Shown piece by piece: positions 45,487 to 55,332 of a stretch of 64,000 nt of DNA. The notes below the pieces were generated by a model. It was not told where the DNA came from. It saw only the letters and a list, made by a program, of their open reading frames with translations, and ran no database searches. The stretch's first letter is position 1; each line of letters starts with the position of its first letter. Location: assembly GCF_002087235.1 (NCBI RefSeq), contig NZ_MUIO01000002.1, forward strand, positions 1 through 64,000, written 5' to 3'. Source of the DNA: Pseudomonas floridensis. Lineage in GTDB: Bacteria; Pseudomonadota; Gammaproteobacteria; Pseudomonadales; Pseudomonadaceae. The position numbers and the translations under genes were made by a program.

Positions 45487-45499
45487 CTATCCAAAGGTG

Positions 45500-45847
45500 T
45501 CAGAGGCAGGTGGCAATGGCAGCAGAACGCAAGCCGGTTTGCGAATCACCTTGAGCTGCATAAAACTCGACAGCGGTATTCGTGCCCTTGGGTCGGACAT
45601 CTGCAAAATAACGGGTTTCAGTGGTAAACACCGTAAATCCACCTTCCGACAGCTTGTCCATAAACACGTCCGAAGACGTGCCAAACATCGCTTCGCTCTG
45701 CCAGGTCACTTGAATGCACTGCGCGACCGCCGCCGCCTGCTTGCTGCTGGACAGGACCTTCAGCGGGCCTTGCGAACGAGCCGAATTGGACGGCGCCGCA
45801 CATCCGGCCAGAACTGTTGCTGCAATCACCAGAATCGAGAACTTCAT
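45500..45847 (-). CDS. small lipoprotein of unknown function
   Basis: The 115-residue protein has a clear lipoprotein signal with lipobox LAGC (Cys16). The mature part contains a region compatible with a small alpha/beta domain (VTWQSEAMFGTSSDVFMDK) and no known motif. AAGGC precedes the ATG. It is followed by its own terminator and lies 48 bases downstream of the hemerythrin gene on the same strand. Confidence 0.75.
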   Translation of the reverse strand: MKFSILVIAATVLAGCAAPSNSARSQGPLKVLSSSKQAAAVAQCIQVTWQSEAMFGTSSDVFMDKLSEGGFTVFTTETRYFADVRPKGTNTAVEFYAAQGDSQTGLRSAAIATCL

Positions 45848-45895
45848 GTCATGCCTTCACTGAAAAAACACCGATTCTAGCACTGCAGCCACGCA

Positions 45896-46339
45896 TCAGC
45901 CTTCAGCCAGTTGCTCTTCATACTCTTTCACATACTTGCCGGCCAGCGCCTGCTTCTGCTTTTCGTCCAGTATCTTGCCGGCCATCTGGAAGAACTTCTG
46001 CTCCTCTTCCTTCAAGTGGTGATGTACTTTTTCAGACAGCTTTTTAGCCGTTGCCAGCCAGGCAGGACTGGACATCTCGGTTTCATCCAGTTCTTCCATC
46101 ATCTCGTCCATTTCGTGGTGCTCGGAAATGGCATGACGGCTCAGATCGACGCCCTGGTCGTGCTCCATCAATGGAATATAGAAAAAGCGCTCTTCGGCTG
46201 TCTCATGAGCCTGCAGTTCTTCCTTCAAGTGCTTGTAGGCCTGCGCACGCTCTTGCGAATCGCCGCTGGTTTGAATCAGTGCATCGGCATAACCACGTTG
46301 ACGGTCATGGCTTTCGCGTAGTGCTTCAAAAATATTCAA
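45896..46339 (-). CDS. hemerythrin HHE-domain protein
   Basis: The 147-residue, mostly helical and acidic protein has the hemerythrin-like iron-ligand pattern: ESHDRQR (helix 1), HETAEERFFY (helix 2), SEHHEMDEMMEEL (helix 3) and VHHHLKEEEQKFF (helix 4). It may bind a di-iron centre to sense or store oxygen, nitric oxide or iron. I take TTG at 46339 as the start because GGAGAT lies 8 bases upstream and the family N-terminus (NIFEALRESHDR) begins there; no in-frame ATG fits. Confidence 0.85.
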   Translation of the reverse strand: MNIFEALRESHDRQRGYADALIQTSGDSQERAQAYKHLKEELQAHETAEERFFYIPLMEHDQGVDLSRHAISEHHEMDEMMEELDETEMSSPAWLATAKKLSEKVHHHLKEEEQKFFQMAGKILDEKQKQALAGKYVKEYEEQLAEG

Positions 46340-46454
46340 GGACTGATCTCCAGTTCGGCTTCCAGGTCGTGGAAGCATTGATGACTAGACCTTTGGTGAA
46401 GATCAGCGGTTCCAAAAAATACTGGCGAATTAGCACCCCGTTTTGCGCGAAGAC

Positions 46455-46880
46455 TCACGCCAGCTCGAACACGACGTCCTGAGCCCCTTCCCAAAGCGTC
46501 TTGACACCCAGCTTGCGCAGGTTTTCTTTGCCTTTGATGACGGTCAGGAAATGATTGCCCGCCAGTTGCCCCATCTTGCTGGCGAAGCAGCATGAGCCGT
46601 ACGCAAGGATAATTTCGGTTTCGCTATAGCCGCCCGGATAGAACAGGATGTCGCCAACTGAAGGATGGCTGGTAGCGTTTTCAAAACCGACCTGCGCATC
46701 ATCGACCTTCAGCTGGTAATCATCGAGCGGCACCCAGCAGCCCTCGCCGCTCCAGCGCACGTGAATGAACTTCTGGCGATAAGGCAGCAGGTTCAGAAAC
46801 GCGGCAACCGTTTTAGGTGCATCAGGGTTGGTTTCGGCGATGAACTCATAGCCACCGGCGGTGATTTTGATCAGGATCAC
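46455..46880 (-). CDS. DUF3830 family protein (cyclophilin-like fold)
   Basis: The 141-residue protein matches DUF3830, a small cyclophilin-like barrel family: ITAGGYEFIAETNPDAPKTV, IHVRWSGEGCWVPLD, HPSVGDILFYPGGYSETEI and GQLAGNHFLTVIKGKENL. Relatives often sit near amidohydrolase or acid-amide metabolism genes; the function is unproven. I choose the GTG at 46880 because GGAG is 8 bases upstream and the conserved domain starts immediately. It follows the GNAT gene by 22 bases and is likely co-transcribed. Confidence 0.8.
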   Translation of the reverse strand: MILIKITAGGYEFIAETNPDAPKTVAAFLNLLPYRQKFIHVRWSGEGCWVPLDDYQLKVDDAQVGFENATSHPSVGDILFYPGGYSETEIILAYGSCCFASKMGQLAGNHFLTVIKGKENLRKLGVKTLWEGAQDVVFELA

Positions 46881-46902
46881 TGCAACAGCTCCGTTAAAAG
46901 AA

Positions 46903-47472
46903 TCAGGACTCTTGGCGTGTATTATCTGGCCCATCGCCATTGAGCATTTTGGCAAATAACCGATTCTCGTGCGCTTCGCTTTGAAACACAAACATGGGCG
47001 AGCCGATGAACTGGTAATCCTGGCGAGGATAAAACCCCAGTGCCCTCTCGTTACCCGCCCAGACCGTGGCCCACAGCAGGGATGCGCCGCCACGAGCAGC
47101 CCGCCGCTCTACCGCACCGAGCAGCCGCGGGCCCACGCCACGCCCGGTGAATCGCTCCTGTATGTACAAGCGTTGAAGCTCAGCGGCGTGTTTACTGTCG
47201 ATCATCTCGTGCTTGGCGCGCAGCGCGACCTGGGCAAAACCAATCAGGTGCCCGTCAGACTCGGCAAGCGTCAGTAAGGTAGAAGGACACGCGATAAGCG
47301 CTGAAATGGCCTCACACGAGAACGCCTCCATGGCTTCCCGGGCGATCGCATCGCGAATACCCTGGGTGGCATAAGTATCCAGAAACACCTGAAGCCCCAA
47401 GGCTGCCACGCAACGAACGTCATCGGCAGCCGCTACACGCAGCGTCATCTCAAATGCGGTGGTATTAATCAT
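46903..47472 (-). CDS. GNAT-family N-acetyltransferase
   Basis: The 189-residue protein has the GNAT fold: HLIGFAQVALR (strands 4-5), LQRLYIQERFTGRGVGPRLLGAVE with the acetyl-CoA binding loop, and NERALGFYPRQDYQFIG near the C-terminus. The acceptor is unknown. The start is uncertain between ATG 47472 and ATG 47448. It probably leads an operon with the DUF3830 gene. Confidence 0.87.
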   Translation of the reverse strand: MINTTAFEMTLRVAAADDVRCVAALGLQVFLDTYATQGIRDAIAREAMEAFSCEAISALIACPSTLLTLAESDGHLIGFAQVALRAKHEMIDSKHAAELQRLYIQERFTGRGVGPRLLGAVERRAARGGASLLWATVWAGNERALGFYPRQDYQFIGSPMFVFQSEAHENRLFAKMLNGDGPDNTRQES

Positions 47473-47565
47473 CGACGGGACTCAACCGGAATATGCAGGG
47501 GAATGCGCGCAGTATACAGGGGCACGCCGCCGGACCCGGCGCGAAGGCCAGGCCCGCAACGTCGG

Positions 47566-47763
47566 TCAGTGCTGGAACAGGTGCTCTTTGGCCGCCTTTA
47601 TTCGTTTCTCGCGTTCCTTGACGAGCTTATCTGCAAGGTCGGCAGCCGCAGCCGCGGCTTCCTCCGCGGTCTCGGTCTGAATGATCGTCGTGCTGAGCGC
47701 GGCCGCTGCATAGCGGTCCCACGCAAGCACTTCGTCGTTGAAAAGTGGTGGTATTGTCGACAT
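47566..47763 (-). CDS. small conserved-type hypothetical protein, Ala-rich helix
   Basis: The 65-residue protein starts at an ATG with a near-perfect ribosome site (GAGGAGG). The N-terminal part (MSTIPPLFNDEVLAWDRYAA) is followed by an alanine- and charge-rich helix (ETAEEAAAAAADLADKLVKE) likely to form a coiled coil. No signal peptide or known domain is visible. The function is unknown; the ribosome site is the main evidence. Confidence 0.7.
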   Translation of the reverse strand: MSTIPPLFNDEVLAWDRYAAAALSTTIIQTETAEEAAAAAADLADKLVKEREKRIKAAKEHLFQH

Positions 47764-47927
47764 GGGATACCTCCTCACTGCAAGCCTGACAGGGCGCCAG
47801 ACTGTCTGCCAGACAGACTAGGCGGTGACGGGCAAATCGCAACCGCACGAGCGCCCGCTCATTGTCCTATGTCACCCAGCCAACACGAGGCTCGCGCCAC
47901 AACACCAAGCCTCGCGTCAGGATCCGA

Positions 47928-48629
47928 TCAGCGACCCAGCATGACGGCCTGCAGACGCGCTTGCGCCTGCTGCACATTTTTTGCCTGATTGTTCAGGTCT
48001 TGCAGCAGCTTATTGAGTTCAGTCTGCACCACTGGATCATTCACTCTGGCAACCGACCCGGACAGGTCAATCTGCGATTTATGCGCGTCAACGTAATCGG
48101 CTATCTTCAGGCTGCTGTCGAAAGTGCTGTTGATCTGCGGCAGAATTTCACGAAAAGTATTGGCCGGCACGCTGACGGTCTTGTCATACGCCTTGTCATA
48201 TACCGCTTTGAGATCGTCGGGCTGTTTCAGTTTCTCGTGAGCGGCATCGGCCTTGGCCTGCTCATTGGTCAACTGCCCGCCCATATCGTTGAGGCCTGTC
48301 TGTACGGACTTGATATCGGCGCGACGCTCGATCACATCATTCAATGACCGAATGGCGCCCTTCTGAACCAGACCATTCAACGGTTTGACCGACGCGTCCA
48401 TGCCGGCATTGAAATCTGAAATAACGGCGTAATGCGCGCTGTAATCGCCAAAGGATTTCTTTTCATCCTCCGTCAAGGTCGGAACACGAACTCCGGGCTT
48501 GTCGACGATGCGCGTTTGCAGGAACTGCGTGAAGGCAGCGCGCTGTTCCGGCTCTTTGTCGCCACAGCCGACAAGCAATAGCGGTAAGGTGACAGCCAGT
48601 AATAACGCCGGACGAAAGAAGGACTTCAT
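47928..48629 (-). CDS. DUF3053 family lipoprotein
   Basis: The 233-residue protein has a lipoprotein signal (lipobox LVGC, Cys22) and a long helical body that matches the DUF3053 family (E. coli YiaF-like). It is a probable periplasmic, membrane-tethered helical protein with repeated Asn/Gln-rich segments near the C-terminus (LNKLLQDLNNQAKNVQQAQA). No enzymatic motif is seen. It is a single gene. Confidence 0.85.
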   Translation of the reverse strand: MKSFFRPALLLAVTLPLLLVGCGDKEPEQRAAFTQFLQTRIVDKPGVRVPTLTEDEKKSFGDYSAHYAVISDFNAGMDASVKPLNGLVQKGAIRSLNDVIERRADIKSVQTGLNDMGGQLTNEQAKADAAHEKLKQPDDLKAVYDKAYDKTVSVPANTFREILPQINSTFDSSLKIADYVDAHKSQIDLSGSVARVNDPVVQTELNKLLQDLNNQAKNVQQAQARLQAVMLGR

Positions 48630-49052
48630 GTCATGAATCTCCAGATTCTAAGAGTAGGCGCGTTATCAGATGAATTCCCGATCATACGCGAACCTATAGT
48701 CTCGAAATGACATCATCTAGTTCCGTATTTCAATGAAAATACTCTGCGCACTCAACCACACGATGGACGTTCGACAGCCCCGAACAGGACGCCCAAACGG
48801 CTGAATGCAGATTTTCGACTTTAGGAAAAGAGCCTTCTTCATCAAATGGCCGCTTGCTCACGAGGGGGTGGTTCTCAAGTCGGCCAGACCTTTTTTTCAT
48901 TCAGCCACACCGCCTCACACCCTACAGCGGCTCGCCGAAACCTTCATTCCAGAGCCCCCAAGCCAAAGTTCCTTAAGAAATCTTCATCAAGTGAAACGTT
49001 TCAGCGCCTAGGCTTCCAGTACCGACAACGTGAATCACAGGAGTAACTCACA
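48630..49052. other. 423-base divergent region with a Cra-like palindrome
   Basis: The region separates the DUF3053 gene from a small membrane protein gene. Frames within it look non-coding. Its only clear element is the palindrome at 48992-49003. Confidence 0.4.
48992..49003. promoter_or_regulatory. TGAAACGTTTCA palindrome, candidate Cra/FruR or other LacI-type site
   Basis: The 12-bp perfect palindrome equals the known shape of Cra (FruR) operators. It is 49 bases upstream of the 49-residue protein's start. A chance palindrome of this length is not negligible in 64 kb, so the match is suggestive only. Confidence 0.4.
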
Positions 49053-49202
49053 ATGTTTGCGCACGAAGGCTTGGCCCTGACTTCCATCTTCATCGTCTTT
49101 CTGCTTGGAGCGATTGCGATGATCATTCACCCGCTGCATGCCCTGAAAAATCGCTTGAAGCAACGCAAGCTCGTACGCGAGCGGGAGCAGAATAATCACT
49201 GA
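49053..49202 (+). CDS. 49-residue single-pass membrane protein
   Basis: The frame starts at an ATG with CAGGAG 9 bases upstream. It encodes a short N-terminus, one hydrophobic helix (residues 7-26, SIFIVFLLGAIAMII region) and a strongly basic, charged tail (KNRLKQRKLVRERE). A rho-independent terminator follows 18 bases after the stop, so this looks like a stand-alone small gene. The function is not known; size and layout resemble small regulatory membrane peptides. Confidence 0.65.
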   Translation: MFAHEGLALTSIFIVFLLGAIAMIIHPLHALKNRLKQRKLVREREQNNH

Positions 49203-49220
49203 TAGTTCACAGACTCGAAG

Positions 49221-49240
49221 CCCGGCATTTGCCGGGTTTT
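49221..49240 (+). terminator. rho-independent terminator of the small membrane protein gene
   Basis: CCCGGC-ATTT-GCCGGG is followed directly by TTTTCT. It lies 18 bases after the stop codon at 49202. Confidence 0.75.
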
Positions 49241-49517
49241 CTCCACCTGTTTCTTTGATATTCAGCGCCATACCCGTGTAGAAAACATCTTGCGCACCAG
49301 ACGATTAGTATCCGCTTTGTATCCTGACTCCAGCTTTTTTAAGCAGTCACAATGCCGAGTGCATACATCTATCAGCCAACTAGCCACGCCCCTATTTAGG
49401 CGCAGCTAGAGCAATCCTACCAACTTTACGGACCACTCCTACATACTCAGTGTTAATATGCCACGATGATAACGCCCTGAAGAAAACAGTCACGAACGAT
49501 ACTACTAAGCCATCACC
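49241..49517. other. AT-rich intergenic region before the WaaZ-like gene
   Basis: No gene is visible. The stretch is A+T-richer than its flanks, and the WaaZ-like gene that follows shares some of that bias. No repeat or insertion-sequence end is recognised. Confidence 0.35.
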
Positions 49518-50354
49518 ATGATTAGATCTCAGTCAAAGTTGTTGGATTATTGCGGACTTGCAGCCAGAAGCGTCCCTGAGGATGTTTCGAGCCTGCATGA
49601 CTTCGACGCTTGCAAGGGCACGGGGGCGGGGCCTGTGTTTCTGATCGGTTCCGGCGCCTCTGCGGCGCAGTTTCCAATCCGAGAATTTTCCAGCTTCCCG
49701 ATGATTACCATGAATGGTGCGATCTCCATGTTCACTGCGGCGGGGATCAATCCTTTCTTTTACGTTTGCTCGGATCGCGATTTCTCCAGGCAGCAACCCC
49801 ACCTCTTCGACGCCGCCATGCGCCGCAGCGAAAACGTGGCTCTTTGGGATAACCAGATTTCCGGTCTGAAACATCCGCCCACAGGCCGCGTTTACGCATT
49901 GAAAAAGGCTCGCCGGTGGAGCGCTGCGACGCTTTTCGAACAAAACTCCGAGCTGGTGAGGAAGCTGTCTTTGTTCAGCAAACGCAGTAAGGACATCGGC
50001 TTCAGCAAAGACATGGGCCAAGGTTTTTTCGATGCCCGGACGGTGATGTACCTCGCTTTGCAAGTCGCTCATCACATCGGCTTCAACAAGGTTTTTCTGG
50101 TGGGCTTCGACCTGAATCAATCCGCAGGAAGGTTTTACGAAACGCCTGGCGCCAGGCGCTCGCCTTGCGGGCTGGACCAGCATTATGAATCGCGAATCCT
50201 GCCTTCCTTGAAATTGATGTCTTCGTCGGTAGTCAATGATGACTTTAAGGTCTACAACCTCTCAGGCACGTCCAGAGTGCCTGACGACATCGTTCCCAAG
50301 CTGAACATGGATGAGGTTAGGCATATGCTCGGGCTTGCTGGCTTGAACGGTTGA
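49518..50354 (+). CDS. WaaZ-like LPS core biosynthesis protein
   Basis: The 278-residue protein resembles the WaaZ (RfaZ) family and the wider DUF115-like group: FLIGSGASAAQFPIREFSSF, then MITMNGAISMF, PFFYVCSDRDFSRQ, VGFDLNQSAGRFYET and the C-terminal KVYNLSGTSRVPDDIVPKLN, which parallels the WaaZ ending. WaaZ is needed to add a third Kdo to the LPS inner core in enterobacteria. No waa genes surround it. Base composition is a little lower in G+C than its neighbours and the ribosome site is weak. WaaZ is my best match, but the exact sugar is not known. Confidence 0.65.
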   Translation: MIRSQSKLLDYCGLAARSVPEDVSSLHDFDACKGTGAGPVFLIGSGASAAQFPIREFSSFPMITMNGAISMFTAAGINPFFYVCSDRDFSRQQPHLFDAAMRRSENVALWDNQISGLKHPPTGRVYALKKARRWSAATLFEQNSELVRKLSLFSKRSKDIGFSKDMGQGFFDARTVMYLALQVAHHIGFNKVFLVGFDLNQSAGRFYETPGARRSPCGLDQHYESRILPSLKLMSSSVVNDDFKVYNLSGTSRVPDDIVPKLNMDEVRHMLGLAGLNG

Positions 50355-50871
50355 TGGTTGATGCTTCAGCGATTCGCGTCATCAGATGCTGCTGAAATCT
50401 TCCGGCACTGGCGACCGGGTTTGCCATGAAGGCTTCTGTCCGTCCTGACTGCCGATCGGGTGCCAGGGCCTTTTTCAAGCGCAATGTGTGGACGTGTCCT
50501 TACCTGTTTCAACAGTTGCAAAGGGTCCTCACTCATCCCACCGAGGAACTATAAGTATTTTCCCGGCATTCCTTTCAGCCCGAACAACAGGTTCCAAAGC
50601 CAGCAAATGTTGGTATCCGGCGCAGGCCGCCATACAACTGTTGCCTTACCTATGCGACAATGCGCGCCGATGTCTGGCATGAACTCCCACATTCATATCC
50701 CGGCAACGCAGCCATGGCAGTCTGACGTTGCCGTCGACGCATGCCCGTTGAAACAGCCCGCACTCATGTCAGCGGGCTGAAAAACTCCCCAAAGGGGTGC
50801 GATCGGTACCAGAACGATGCCATATTCGGTCAGCGTCCCCGTTATTGCCCATGTTATTGAAGGTAAGGTAA
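50355..50871. other. 517-base leader region of ybiT with hairpins and a possible leader ORF
   Basis: No firm gene is seen. A frame of 39 codons (ATG 50741, TGA 50858-50860) ends 11 bases before the ybiT start, contains the hairpin at 50755-50778 and lacks a ribosome site. A second small hairpin, CCCC-AAA-GGGG, is at 50787-50797. Together these could form an attenuator, as known for some ABC-F genes. Confidence 0.35.
50755..50778 (+). other. hairpin in the ybiT leader
   Basis: AGCCCGC and GCGGGCT arms flank a 10-base loop and are followed by GAAAAACT rather than a T-run. It may be a weak terminator or attenuator stem. Confidence 0.35.
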
Positions 50872-52461
<1,590 letters not shown>

Positions 52462-52502
52462 GACGTGCCATTGCCGCAGAGGCTCTGGCGGCGCTGAACT
52501 CA

Positions 52503-52529
52503 AAAACCCTGTCCCTGTGACAGGGTTTT
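52503..52529 (+). terminator. rho-independent terminator after ybiT, probably bidirectional
   Basis: AAAACCCTGTC and GACAGGGTTTT arms (11 bp) flank a 5-base loop, followed by CTCGTTTTT. The A-run before and the T-run after let it serve ybiT and the convergent lactonase gene. Confidence 0.85.
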
Positions 52530-52546
52530 CTCGTTTTTGGCCGGTG

Positions 52547-53680
52547 TTATTGCGCAGGCTGACTCAACATTTCGATCCACAGCGCGCCCTTGCCCGACGG
52601 TGCTTCACTGACTCGCTTCAACGCGCCGTCCGGGGCAATGCTGTAACTGCCGATCTTTTCGCTCTTCTCTCCGGACACCAGCAACCAACGCCCGTTGGGT
52701 GCCACGGCGATGTTACGCGGCTGCTTTTCCTGAACCGGGTAGTTATCAACGAAAGTGACTTTGCCGCTGACAGGATCCACCTTGAACACCGACACGCTGC
52801 TGGTGGTGCGCTCACTGGTGAACAGCCATTTTCCGTCCGGAGAGATTCGCACGTCGGCCGCCCAGATGCGCGGCGTCGGGTCGTCCTTGAGGTCGTTGTT
52901 ACGGGCGTCACGCACTTGACCTGGGGCCAGCTTCAAACGCTCGGGAATACCGTTGGCCTGACTGACCTGTTTCAATCCGCCGGTCTTGTCATCGATGGCG
53001 AAGGCGCTGACGGTACCGCTCATCTCGCCCACTACATACAGGAACTTGCCGTTAGGCGAGAACGCCAGGTGACGCGGCCCGGTGTTGTCCGCAACCGTGA
53101 CGAAACCTTCACCGATGGGCACCAGTTTGCCGTCTTTAGGCTCCAGACGGTATTGCAGGATGCGGTCAACCCCAAGGTTGCCTGCGTAGACAAACCGGTT
53201 GCTTGGATCGGTGCGCACCGAGTGGGCGTGCAGGCCGGTCTTGTAGGTCTGAATGCTATCGCTGGGACGGTGCTGCGCATCAATGGGCTGAACGCTCAGC
53301 AGATCAGCGCCGTAGGATGCGCCCATCAGAAAGCGACCGCTGCGATCGGTGGACAGGTAAGCCAGGCTCTCCGCCAGCGGGCCCTGTGCCAGTGGCTTCA
53401 AATGCCCGGTAACCGGTTCGATGCTGAAGCTCACCACCTGATACGGTTTTGCGCGCAGTGCAGCGAACAGCGCCTTGCCATCTGGCGCGAGGGCCATCGG
53501 ATTGACCTGATCGCCGGCTTTGGTCTGCTCCACCAGGCTAAGGGCACCATTCGCGTCGTCCAGGCGATACTGCGAGATCAGCCCGTCTGCAGGACTGGAG
53601 ATATAAGCGAAGGTCGATGCCTGGGCAGGCAGACCGAATGAACAACCGACCGCAGCGGCCAGCAAGAGGATTTTCTTCAT
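52547..53680 (-). CDS. exported lactonase-type beta-propeller protein (Pgl/YbhE family)
   Basis: The 377-residue protein belongs to the seven-bladed beta-propeller lactonase family that includes cytosolic 6-phosphogluconolactonase YbhE. Blade repeats of the type SPNGKFLYVVGEMSGTVSAF and SPDGKWLFTSE recur about seven times. Unlike YbhE it begins with a Sec signal (MKKILLLAAAVGCSFG..., ending PAQA), so it should act in the periplasm, where 6-phosphogluconolactone is not expected. The true lactone or binding role is unknown. Confidence 0.85.
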   Translation of the reverse strand: MKKILLLAAAVGCSFGLPAQASTFAYISSPADGLISQYRLDDANGALSLVEQTKAGDQVNPMALAPDGKALFAALRAKPYQVVSFSIEPVTGHLKPLAQGPLAESLAYLSTDRSGRFLMGASYGADLLSVQPIDAQHRPSDSIQTYKTGLHAHSVRTDPSNRFVYAGNLGVDRILQYRLEPKDGKLVPIGEGFVTVADNTGPRHLAFSPNGKFLYVVGEMSGTVSAFAIDDKTGGLKQVSQANGIPERLKLAPGQVRDARNNDLKDDPTPRIWAADVRISPDGKWLFTSERTTSSVSVFKVDPVSGKVTFVDNYPVQEKQPRNIAVAPNGRWLLVSGEKSEKIGSYSIAPDGALKRVSEAPSGKGALWIEMLSQPAQ

Positions 53681-53856
53681 GGAAGCCCTTTTTGTTATTG
53701 TTTGTGATCAGTCATCCTATGACTATAGCGAGCGGACGGCAACCGGCTAACGCGGAGCGCGTTGCAAAGCGGCAAGCCAATCGTTAGCGTGCTTTCATTT
53801 CTACTTTATGCACGCCATGATGAAGCACTCCCACCGCCTGCCAGCGAACGAGCCCC

Positions 53857-55062
53857 ATGTCTGTCGCCTCATCTGAACAACCTGCCGCGCAGCCAAGTTC
53901 GACAACGATCACGCTGCAAATCGTCTCCATCGTTTTCTACACATTCGTAGCCTTCCTGTGCATTGGCCTGCCGATCGCCGTACTGCCCGGTTACATCCAC
54001 GATCAATTGGGGTTCAGTCCGCTGGTGGCCGGCCTGGCGATTGCTTCGCAATACCTGGCCACCTTGCTCAGCCGCCCCTTTGCCGGTCGCGCCACCGATA
54101 CGCTGGGCAGCAAGCGTTCGATTGTCTTCGGCCTGTGGGGAATTGGCATCAGCGGCGCAATGACGCTGATGGCTACGCTGCTCGAAGACTTTGCCACAGC
54201 CAGCCTGACGATTCTCATCCTGGCTCGCCTGTTTCTGGGTGTGTCCCAGGGATTGATCGGCGTCGGGACCATCAGTTGGTGCATCGGCAAGGTCGGTTCG
54301 GAGCACACCGCTCGCTCGATCTCCTGGAATGGCATTGCGTCGTATGGCGCCATTGCCATCGGCGCGCCGATGGGCGTGGTGGTGATCGGAGCCACAGGCT
54401 TCGACAGCCTGGGCATCGCGCTGATGGCAATGGCGGGCATGGCGCTGTGGCTGATTCGCAACAAGCCCTCGGTACCGGTGATCGCAGGCGAACGCCTGCC
54501 CTACTGGTCTGTGTTCGGCCGCATAGCGCCCTATGGACTGGGGCTGACACTGTCATCGATCGGCTACGGCACCCTCACGACCTTCATTACCCTCTTCTAC
54601 CTTAGCCGTGGCTGGGAAGGCGCTGCCTATTGCCTGAGCATGTTCGGCGTGTGCTTCATCCTCGCCCGCCTGCTGTTCATCGGCGCCATCAACCGGCTCG
54701 GCGGTTTCAACGCGGCGATTCTGTGCATGGCAGTTGAAACCTGTGGGTTGGTATTACTGTGGCTGTCACCGAACAGCGGTTTTGCGCTCGCCGGGGCCGG
54801 ACTGACCGGTCTGGGGCTGTCGCTGGTCTACCCCGCGCTGGGCGTGGAAGCGATCAAGAACGTCCCGACGCCGAGCCGTGGCGCTGGCCTGAGCGCCTAT
54901 GCCGTGTTCTTCGACCTCGCGCTGGCAATCGCCGGCCCGGTAATGGGCGCCATCGCGGTGGGCCAAGGCTATGACTGGATATTTTTCTACGCGTCCTTGC
55001 TGTCCGTCTGCGCCCTGTGTCTGACCTTATGGTTGTCACGACGAGCCCGTCTGCAGCTGTGA
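53857..55062 (+). CDS. MFS transporter (YhhS/YfcJ type)
   Basis: The 401-residue membrane protein has about 12 hydrophobic segments and the MFS motif A loop GRATDTLGSKRS between helices 2 and 3. The N-terminal pattern (FVAFLCIGLPIAVLPGYIHDQLGFS) is like E. coli YhhS and YfcJ, often named arabinose efflux-type transporters. The substrate cannot be predicted. It is divergent from the lactonase gene across 176 bases. Confidence 0.9.
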   Translation: MSVASSEQPAAQPSSTTITLQIVSIVFYTFVAFLCIGLPIAVLPGYIHDQLGFSPLVAGLAIASQYLATLLSRPFAGRATDTLGSKRSIVFGLWGIGISGAMTLMATLLEDFATASLTILILARLFLGVSQGLIGVGTISWCIGKVGSEHTARSISWNGIASYGAIAIGAPMGVVVIGATGFDSLGIALMAMAGMALWLIRNKPSVPVIAGERLPYWSVFGRIAPYGLGLTLSSIGYGTLTTFITLFYLSRGWEGAAYCLSMFGVCFILARLLFIGAINRLGGFNAAILCMAVETCGLVLLWLSPNSGFALAGAGLTGLGLSLVYPALGVEAIKNVPTPSRGAGLSAYAVFFDLALAIAGPVMGAIAVGQGYDWIFFYASLLSVCALCLTLWLSRRARLQL

Positions 55063-55332
55063 ACGTTACGTTGAAAGGCAGTTCTGGAATAAGCTTTTCT
55101 TTTTTTGTTCCACAGGTTGCACTATCAAGACTGCTGCCAACCGTCGGTCGGTCAACTTCTTGACGCTGGACAGGATCCCTTCTTGACTTGATATCACGGC
55201 CCTTCGAACACGATCGGATCAGGCTGGCAGAATCGTCGTCGCCACCTATCATCGCGACGTCACCTGCGTGGCAGTCGGGCACGCGTCACCACCTTCCATT
55301 GCCTCCCTGCCCGGATTCCAGGGAGAGCAGTC

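Larger units (their letters stand above)
45150..45499. other. regulatory and terminator region between the amino acid operon and a lipoprotein gene
   Basis: No gene is seen in this stretch of about 350 bases. It holds the operon promoter with the IclR-like palindrome at 45176-45193 and a terminator for the lipoprotein gene near 45463-45486. The middle part (45200-45460) is without recognised features. Confidence 0.5.

Noticed and set aside
48805..49011. 68-codon frame upstream of the small membrane protein
   Set aside because: No ribosome site, and it covers the Cra-like palindrome; composition is not protein-like.
50460..50780. 106-codon open frame upstream of ybiT
   Set aside because: No ribosome site, cysteine- and proline-rich composition unlike neighbours, and it runs through the leader hairpin.
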